A DNA stretch of 21,807 nt from SURF-21 sp964592775 (GTDB lineage: Bacteria; Actinomycetota; Geothermincolia; Geothermincolales; RBG-13-55-18), in assembly GCA_964592775.1 (NCBI GenBank), contig CAZQFX010000031.1, positions 1 through 21,807 of the forward strand, given 5' to 3'. Made by a program: the position numbers and the translations under genes. Below the pieces are notes generated by a model. That model made no database searches and was not told the origin of the DNA. It saw only the letters and a list, made by a program, of their open reading frames with translations. How positions within the stretch are numbered: the first letter of the stretch is position 1; each line of letters opens with the position of its first letter. Below, in pieces: positions 17,191-21,807 of this stretch.

Positions 17191-17205
17191 CGGGTTCAGA
17201 ACCCG
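17191..17205. repeat. Inverted repeat upstream of the roadblock genes
   Basis: CGGGTT and AACCCG flank a CAG centre exactly. It sits just before an AT-rich stretch (17206-17245, containing TATAAG at 17226-17231) that may hold the promoter of the roadblock genes, although no clear -35 is visible. An operator is possible. Confidence 0.45.
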
Positions 17206-17267
17206 ATATGGTAATGTCGATAAGATATAAGAATAATTTAGCGATCTAGGCGAAAGAAGGTCATGGA

Positions 17268-17288
17268 GGAGAAAAACCCCTTTTCTCC
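17268..17288 (+). promoter_or_regulatory. Hairpin just ahead of the first roadblock ribosome-binding site
   Basis: GGAGAAAA (17268-17275) pairs with TTTTCTCC (17281-17288) around a five-base ACCCC loop. It ends 7 bases before the AGGAGGTG ribosome-binding site (17296-17303). The T-run lies inside the stem, so it is not a classic terminator; it could influence translation or RNA stability. Confidence 0.45.
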
Positions 17289-17310
17289 CTAGGGCAGGAG
17301 GTGGTGTGGA

Positions 17311-17664
17311 TTGCCCGATCTGAGAAAAGTCCTGGAGGAATTGGTCGCCACCGGTACGGTGCGTGCCGCGCTGGTGGTGGGGAGGGACGGATTCATCATC
17401 GAGACGGCGGGCGAAGACGCCAGCCAGCTCGAAGCCGTGGGCGCGATCGCGCCCAGTTCGCTGGGTGCCGCCGAGGTGATCGGGCTGGAACTGGCACAGG
17501 GGCCCATGGCCCAGGCGATGTTCGAGTTCGAGAAGGGCGCCATACTCATGAGCGCGGTGGGAGCCGACGCCATCCTGGTGTCCATCCTGCCCTCGGGGGC
17601 GAACCTGGGCAAGGCGAGATACGACATACGCAAGTATCTCCCCGCCATCGAGACGTCCCTCTAA
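17311..17664 (+). CDS. Roadblock/LC7 domain protein 1
   Basis: The 117-residue protein is a single roadblock/LC7 domain, a small alpha/beta fold that dimerises and usually regulates small Ras-like GTPases such as MglA. Typical parts are LRKVLEELVATGTVRAALVVGRDG at the start, a helical centre (EAVGAIAPSSLGAAEVIG), and the strands KGAILMSAVGADAILVSILP with the NLGKARYDIRKYLP helix at the end. It is most like MglB-type or serpentine-receptor-linked roadblock proteins. TTG at 17311 is the only sensible start and has AGGAGGTG seven bases upstream. It is first of three roadblock genes, and a 204-base spacer with inverted repeats separates it from the ferredoxin. No partner GTPase is in the window. 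Confidence 0.85.
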   Translation: MPDLRKVLEELVATGTVRAALVVGRDGFIIETAGEDASQLEAVGAIAPSSLGAAEVIGLELAQGPMAQAMFEFEKGAILMSAVGADAILVSILPSGANLGKARYDIRKYLPAIETSL

Positions 17665-17728
17665 GGGAACGGCGCAGGATGTACTCCCGCTGGAGAGAGG
17701 CGTCCTGGAATTCTTTCAGGAGGTAAGG

Positions 17729-18103
17729 TTGGCTTCGGACAGAATAGAGAAGATGAACTCCATCCTCAGGGATCTGCGTTCGGGACTGCAGGATATCGAG
17801 GCGGCGGTGCTCATCAGCTCCGACGCCATGGCCCTGGCCTCGGATATCTCCGACGAGGCTGACGAGGAGATGATCGGGGCGCTCTCGGCTTCCGTGCTCG
17901 GCATGGGAGAGAGGGCGGCGAGGGATCTGAAGAGAGGGGTGCTGGAACAGGTATATATAAAAGGCGACCAGGGATACCTGCTGCTGGTGCACTGCGGCCC
18001 CGACGCCCTGCTCTCTCTCCTGGTGAAGCCGGAAGCGAAGCTGGGCGTGGTCTTCATGGAGGGAAAGAGGACCGCCGAGGAACTGGCGAAGCTTTTCGAA
18101 TGA
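17729..18103 (+). CDS. Roadblock/LC7 domain protein 2
   Basis: The 124-residue roadblock/LC7 protein contains MNSILRDLRSGLQDIEAAVLISSDAMALASDIS, a helical middle (EEMIGALSASVLGMGERAARDL) and GYLLLVHCGPDALLSLLV before the final helix. The GLQDIEAAVLIS(x)D opening and late GPDALLSLL are characteristic of bacterial roadblock proteins. It starts with TTG at 17729 behind AGGAGGT (17718-17724), 64 bases after the first roadblock gene. It is more like the third roadblock protein (shared GERxxxxL and LEQVYIKGxxGY/LAQVFVEGxxGY pattern) than the first, suggesting a duplication within the cluster. Confidence 0.83.
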   Translation: MASDRIEKMNSILRDLRSGLQDIEAAVLISSDAMALASDISDEADEEMIGALSASVLGMGERAARDLKRGVLEQVYIKGDQGYLLLVHCGPDALLSLLVKPEAKLGVVFMEGKRTAEELAKLFE

Positions 18104-18150
18104 GATAGGGAAGACGCGGCGCGTTACAATTATATTAGGAGGTCGATTGC

Positions 18151-18549
18151 TTGGCGGAGTCTAGGGAGGAGAGACTTCGGAACGCCCTCAACGAACTGGT
18201 CTCGAGATCTGCCGAAGTGGACGCAGCCGCGGTTGTCAGCATGGACGGCCTGGTGATGGCCTCGGTTCTACCAAACACCCTGGAGGAGGACAGGCTGGGC
18301 GCCATGTCCGCTGCGCTCCTAAGCCTGGGGGAGAGGACGTCGGAGGAACTGGGGAGAGGGGAACTGGCCCAGGTGTTCGTCGAGGGCAACTCGGGATACG
18401 TATTCCTGATGGCTGCCGGGGAGGACGCCGTGTTGACGGCGCTGGTGCGCAAGGGCAGCAAATTGGGGCTGGTGTTATACGACGTCAAGGGAGCGGCGAA
18501 GAAGATCGCCGAGATAATCAAGGCGGAATTCCGCATCGAATATGAATGA
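18151..18549 (+). CDS. Roadblock/LC7 domain protein 3
   Basis: The 132-residue roadblock/LC7 protein has RLRNALNELVSRSAEVDAAAVVSMDGLVMAS, then GAMSAALLSLGERTSEELG, then LAQVFVEGNSGYVFLMAAGEDAVLTALV and a C-terminal helix. It starts with TTG at 18151 behind AGGAGGT (18137-18143), 47 bases after the second copy. The shared layout with copy 2 points to paralogues that may form homo- and heterodimers. Roadblock dimers usually act on a Ras-like GTPase. The very long DUF4388 gene begins 159 bases downstream, and the roadblock-plus-PATAN pairing is common in signalling loci. Confidence 0.85.
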   Translation: MAESREERLRNALNELVSRSAEVDAAAVVSMDGLVMASVLPNTLEEDRLGAMSAALLSLGERTSEELGRGELAQVFVEGNSGYVFLMAAGEDAVLTALVRKGSKLGLVLYDVKGAAKKIAEIIKAEFRIEYE

Positions 18550-18708
18550 GAGAAAGGATACGCGCGGCCGGCGCGGAAAAGCGGCGGGAAGCGGCGAGAG
18601 CGAAGGAAAGTAATCAAATCGAGGATGAGTAACGAATATCATTTAAGAGGACGCAATGCGGGATACGGGGCCGTCCCGATACCGCGGCGCGAGAAGAGAT
18701 GATCGGCT

Positions 18709-21700
18709 ATGGCACTGAAAGGTAGCTTGAGGGACTTCAGCATACCCGACCTCTTCCAGTTGCTGAACTTCGGGAAGAAGAACGGGACGCTCAACCTTAC
18801 CCGGGGGCAGGCAAGGGGATACATCTGCTTCCGCAACGGCGAAGTGTTCTTCGCCACCACCAACTGGAAGAGGCAGTCCCTGGGGCTCAAACTCCTCAAT
18901 GCAGGAATAGTCACCAAGGCCCAGGTCGACGAGGCATTGGAACTGCAGAAGACCACCGCGCGCGGCCAGCGCGTAGGCCAACTGCTAATGCGGCTGGGAT
19001 ACATAAGCAAGGAGCAGTTGGAGGTATTCGTGGAGGAGCAGATCCAGGACGCCGTGTTCGAGATGTTGCGCTGGACCGACGGCGGGTTCGACTTCCAGCC
19101 CGGCGTCGTCTTTCCGGAAGAGGACATCGGGCTTTCCATCAGCACCGAGGAGCTCATCATGGAGGGCTCTCGGCGTCTGGACGAATGGAACCGTATCGAG
19201 AAGAAGATCCCCAACCTCAACGTGGTCTTCAAGATGACCTCCATGCAGGGCAGGGAGGCGGCCCAGATCAGCCTCACGCCCGAGGAGTGGATGGTGCTAA
19301 CCTATATCGACGGCGAGAAGGCGGTGCGCCAGATCGTGGAGTTGACGGGTATGAGCACCCTGCATACCTGCAAGATACTCTACGGGCTCATCGGTTCCGG
19401 GCTGCTCGAGAACATCACCCCCGATATGGAGGAGCAGGAGGCGGATCTGCGACTGGAGCAGTTCGCGGAGGAACTCGAGAAGGTCGAAGTAGAGGCGAAG
19501 AGCGAACAGGCCCCGGCGCTCGAGGAGATCTCCGAGCCCGCGCACGAACCGGTAAAGGTCCTGCCGCGTGAAGAGGCCCCTGCGTTGGAGAAGCTGGAGC
19601 CCTCGCGGGGTGAAGCGGCGGGAGCCGTCGAGGGGGAGGCGTGGGAGGTCGCGGACGCCGTAGGCGAGGTATTCGAGCGCCTGGAGATGGAGGCCCCCGT
19701 CGAAGCGGAGGAAGCGCCGGCTCTTCCGGAGGTGGGGGAGCCCGTTCCGGAGGCCATCGGTGGGGAAGTGCGGGAGCCATCGCTGGAGACGCTGGAAGCC
19801 CTCCTTCCTGCCGCGGAGAAGGCCGTGGAGGTCGAGGTCCCGGAAGAGCCCGCTGCCGTGAGCGCGGAGGAGGTCGTGGAGACCGTCCCGAGCTCGGCCG
19901 GCGCGGGCGAAGCGGTGGAACTCGAAGCCGAGGTCGAGGCAGTGGAGATAGAGATCGGGGGCGAGACGGAAGGGGACATCCTGGTCGAGGAGATCGCTGC
20001 CCAGGTGGAGGAAGCCGAGGTCGTCGCGGAGGAGGCCGCGGAAGAAGAGGAACCCCTCCCGGCGGTCGAGGCGGTAGTGGAGGCGGAACCCCTCCCGGCG
20101 GTCGAGGCGGTCGCGGAGGCGGAAGGGGAAGTGGCCGCGGAGGCGGAAGTGGAAGCGGTAGAAGGGGAGGCCGCCACCTCAGCGGAAGAACTGGTCGCCG
20201 AGGCGGCATTGCCGCTGGGAGCGCATCGCGTTCTGGAGGAAGAGGAGAAGAGGGAGAGAGAGCATATCCTGGAGATGAAAGAGGCGGCCATGGAGGAAAC
20301 CATGGAAGCCGAGGAAGTCATTCAAATAGACAGCAAGGAAGCGGAGCTGGAGGAGCTCAAGAAGAAGATCAGCTCTCTCCTGCCGGAGGGAGTGGGCCTC
20401 GAGGAAGCGGCCGAAAAACCGGCCGCGCCGGAGAAGCCGGAAAGCCCCCCGCATTACCGCTACGAGAAGATGACAACCGAGAGCGTCGAAGCCAGGGCGG
20501 CGAAGAGGGCATACCTGGAGAAGAAGTACGGGAAGGTGGAAAGGCTTGCCGGGGACGAGGAACTAGCCGAGCTGGAGCCGGAGGAGATACCGGAGGAATG
20601 GAAGAGCCACCTCGAGAAGACGGTGCGCAAGCAGGAAGAAGCCGAAGCCGAACGCATGGTTCGGCCGCGCGAGAAACCCGCCCTCGATCGGGAGCGGATA
20701 CTCGGGGGGGATTTCCGCAAGGGAGCCGGGACCGAAGAAGCGCGGGAGGAAGCCGTGGTCCCGCCCGGGGAGCCGGTGGTAGCGGACGAAGGCGTCTCAC
20801 TGGCAGGAGAGCATGCGGAGGGAGGCGTCGAGGAGATCCTGGAGCAGTTCGAACCGCAAGCCGCCGGGCTCGAAGGCGTTCAGACCGTACGCCTTCCCGT
20901 GGAAGAATTGGCGGAAAAAGTCGGCGTACCCGGAGATGACGGAGCGTCGGCGACCGATAGAGCGCTGCCCGTGGATATACTCGAGAGCGTCATGCTGGAG
21001 GACATCCCGGAAGGATTGCTGGCCGAGGAGATCGCCTCTTTCGCCACCGGATTGACGGGGCAGAAGGAATATGTATCGAGCGGGACACGGGAAGCGCCGC
21101 GCGATGGCATGAGTGCCGACATACTCGAAAGCGTCATGCTGGAGGATGTGCCGGCCGCGGAGAAAGCGTTACTGGTCGAGGAGGCAGCCTCACGCCTTGA
21201 GGAGGAGGCGCTGGAGGCGATCCCTCCCGCAGCTCCATCCGATACTTTCTTCGACATGGAGGAATCAAGACCGGCCGGGGAAGCAGCGGTGGGCGAAGCG
21301 GCAGGGGGGCCCTTCGTGAACGAGATCTCCGAGCTGGAAAAAGAAATCCTCGAGGTCGAGAAGGGCGTTCCCGTCATCGATATATCCGGCCTCGAGGAAG
21401 AGATCGCCGCTCTCGAGGAAGAGATCCTTGCGGAAGACACCCTTCCGGAGGAGCTTGTCGACGAGATCTCCGAACTGGAGAAGGAGATCGAGAAGGCTTA
21501 CGAGGAGGAGACGGCGAAGGACATGTTTTTGGACGAGAGCGAGATTCCCGGCTCCCTCGAGCAACTGGAAAAGGTGATCGAAGCCGGAATGGAGGCGCCG
21601 GCGCAGCCGGATCTGCGGCCGGCGTCAGCGTCCGCGGAGGGGCGGGTGGCAGAAGAGGCGGAAGCTCTCCTGCCGGAGATGGTGCCGGAAACCCCCGAGC

Positions 21701-21807
21701 CTATCGACCTGCTCGAGCGGCTGGCGGAAGCCCCCGAGGCCCCGCCGGCGCCGGAGTACGCGCAGCCCGCGGCCACCGCGGAGCCGGCCGCGCCCGCCCC
21801 CGCGGCG
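18709..21807 (+). CDS. DUF4388 (PATAN) protein with very long acidic tail, truncated by window end
   Basis: The frame is open from ATG 18709 to the window edge: at least 1033 codons with no stop. Residues 1 to about 135 form a DUF4388/PATAN domain (LKGSLRDFSIPDLFQLLNFGKKNGTL, GYICFRNGEVFFA) with an embedded helical part like the T2SSE N-terminal repeat (LGLKLLNAGIVTKAQVDEAL, LGYISKEQLEVFVEEQ). Residues about 187-238 look like a winged helix (LTPEEWMVLTYIDGEKAV then LIGSGLLEN). From about 240 on, the protein is Glu/Ala/Val-rich and very acidic, with a likely coiled coil near 505-560 and internal repeats. No enzyme motif is seen. PATAN domains occur in two-component and GTPase-linked signalling proteins, so a scaffold or adaptor for the roadblock proteins is plausible. 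The ribosome-binding site is weak. Confidence 0.8.
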   Translation, partial: MALKGSLRDFSIPDLFQLLNFGKKNGTLNLTRGQARGYICFRNGEVFFATTNWKRQSLGLKLLNAGIVTKAQVDEALELQKTTARGQRVGQLLMRLGYISKEQLEVFVEEQIQDAVFEMLRWTDGGFDFQPGVVFPEEDIGLSISTEELIMEGSRRLDEWNRIEKKIPNLNVVFKMTSMQGREAAQISLTPEEWMVLTYIDGEKAVRQIVELTGMSTLHTCKILYGLIGSGLLENITPDMEEQEADLRLEQFAEELEKVEVEAKSEQAPALEEISEPAHEPVKVLPREEAPALEKLEPSRGEAAGAVEGEAWEVADAVGEVFERLEMEAPVEAEEAPALPEVGEPVPEAIGGEVREPSLETLEALLPAAEKAVEVEVPEEPAAVSAEEVVETVPSSAGAGEAVELEAEVEAVEIEIGGETEGDILVEEIAAQVEEAEVVAEEAAEEEEPLPAVEAVVEAEPLPAVEAVAEAEGEVAAEAEVEAVEGEAATSAEELVAEAALPLGAHRVLEEEEKREREHILEMKEAAMEETMEAEEVIQIDSKEAELEELKKKISSLLPEGVGLEEAAEKPAAPEKPESPPHYRYEKMTTESVEARAAKRAYLEKKYGKVERLAGDEELAELEPEEIPEEWKSHLEKTVRKQEEAEAERMVRPREKPALDRERILGGDFRKGAGTEEAREEAVVPPGEPVVADEGVSLAGEHAEGGVEEILEQFEPQAAGLEGVQTVRLPVEELAEKVGVPGDDGASATDRALPVDILESVMLEDIPEGLLAEEIASFATGLTGQKEYVSSGTREAPRDGMSADILESVMLEDVPAAEKALLVEEAASRLEEEALEAIPPAAPSDTFFDMEESRPAGEAAVGEAAGGPFVNEISELEKEILEVEKGVPVIDISGLEEEIAALEEEILAEDTLPEELVDEISELEKEIEKAYEEETAKDMFLDESEIPGSLEQLEKVIEAGMEAPAQPDLRPASASAEGRVAEEAEALLPEMVPETPEPIDLLERLAEAPEAPPAPEYAQPAATAEPAAPAPAA
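20050..20121 (+). repeat. Tandem 36-base coding repeat
   Basis: Two adjacent copies (20050-20085 and 20086-20121) are nearly identical and encode EPLPAVEAVVEA and EPLPAVEAVAEA inside the acidic tail. This is recent tandem duplication within the long PATAN gene. Confidence 0.85.
20974..21147 (+). repeat. Repeated DILESVMLED motif in the acidic tail
   Basis: The ten residues DILESVMLED occur at 20974-21003 and again at 21118-21147, 48 codons apart. Each is followed by a related (I/V)P segment and an (E)EIASFA/EEAAS-like helix, so the repeating unit is about 48 residues. EISELEKEI also occurs twice (21322-21348 and 21463-21489). Confidence 0.75.

Noticed and set aside
18625..18702. 25-codon frame (MSNEYHLRG...) before the PATAN gene
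   Set aside because: Very short, with poor ribosome-binding site spacing and no recognisable feature.
19380..20321. Minus-strand Ser-rich frame of 313 codons (and an overlapping Pro-rich one)
   Set aside because: Antisense of the Glu/Ala-rich tail reads as Ser- or Pro-rich low complexity; no start signal or domain.
19641..20939. Plus-strand 432-codon Gly/Arg-rich frame inside the PATAN gene
   Set aside because: It is the +1-type shadow of GAG/GCG/GAA-rich acidic codons; the acidic frame is open for over 3 kb, continuous with a recognisable domain and carries protein-level repeats.

Overview
The window is GC-rich bacterial DNA with every convincing gene on the + strand. The order aspS ... 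rarA, DUF948 gene, alaS, ruvX, mltG is the usual order of this housekeeping block in Actinobacteria. I therefore infer a high-GC actinobacterium. The hydrogenase-like and ferredoxin genes, the acetate genes and the roadblock genes suggest a deep-branching, probably anaerobic lineage rather than a streptomycete or mycobacterium. That placement is inference, because no rRNA gene is present.

Layout. (1) 1-1245: the 3' end of aspS, then ispH. (2) 1324-6338: an acetate module. Acetyl-CoA synthetase (acs) has a good extended -10 promoter and a terminator-like hairpin in its leader. It is followed by a GPR1/FUN34/YaaH acetate transporter and a strong intrinsic terminator, then a fusion of an acetyl-CoA hydrolase/CoA-transferase with a PatZ-type GNAT lysine acetyltransferase. 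Together these take up acetate, activate it, exchange or release CoA, and possibly switch Acs by acetylation. (3) 6339-7222: about 880 bases with no convincing gene but with inverted and direct repeats. (4) 7223-13739: rarA, a NifU/IscU-type Fe-S scaffold with its own promoter, a DUF948 protein, alaS, ruvX and mltG. (5) 13740-14025: a short spacer with GGTGCC-type repeats where the conserved block stops; aroE, often next in Actinobacteria, is absent.

(6) 14026-17106: the most unusual part. It is an apparent operon of a V4R-like small-molecule-binding protein, an MvhG/FrhG-type [NiFe] hydrogenase small subunit, a hydrogenase large subunit and a 2[4Fe-4S] ferredoxin. The small subunit keeps its cluster cysteines. 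The large subunit has lost residues that define the H2-activating site: one of the four Ni-binding cysteines is Asp, RIEGH is RISGN, the active-site Arg of APRG is Glu, and the Asp of DPCxxC is Ala. It also ends at the last His of the C-terminal motif, so it carries no peptide for a maturation protease to remove. The complex looks like hydrogenase-derived electron-transfer machinery with a remodelled active site.

(7) 17107-21807: an AT-richer spacer with three inverted repeats, then three consecutive roadblock/LC7-domain genes, all starting with TTG behind strong ribosome-binding sites. The last gene is very long and still open at the window edge (at least 1033 codons). It has a DUF4388 (PATAN) head, a winged-helix-like segment and a very long Glu/Ala-rich acidic tail with internal repeats. 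Roadblock and PATAN proteins usually belong to MglA-like small-GTPase or two-component signalling systems. No GTPase lies in the window.

No tRNA, rRNA, CRISPR array, insertion sequence or integrase was recognised.
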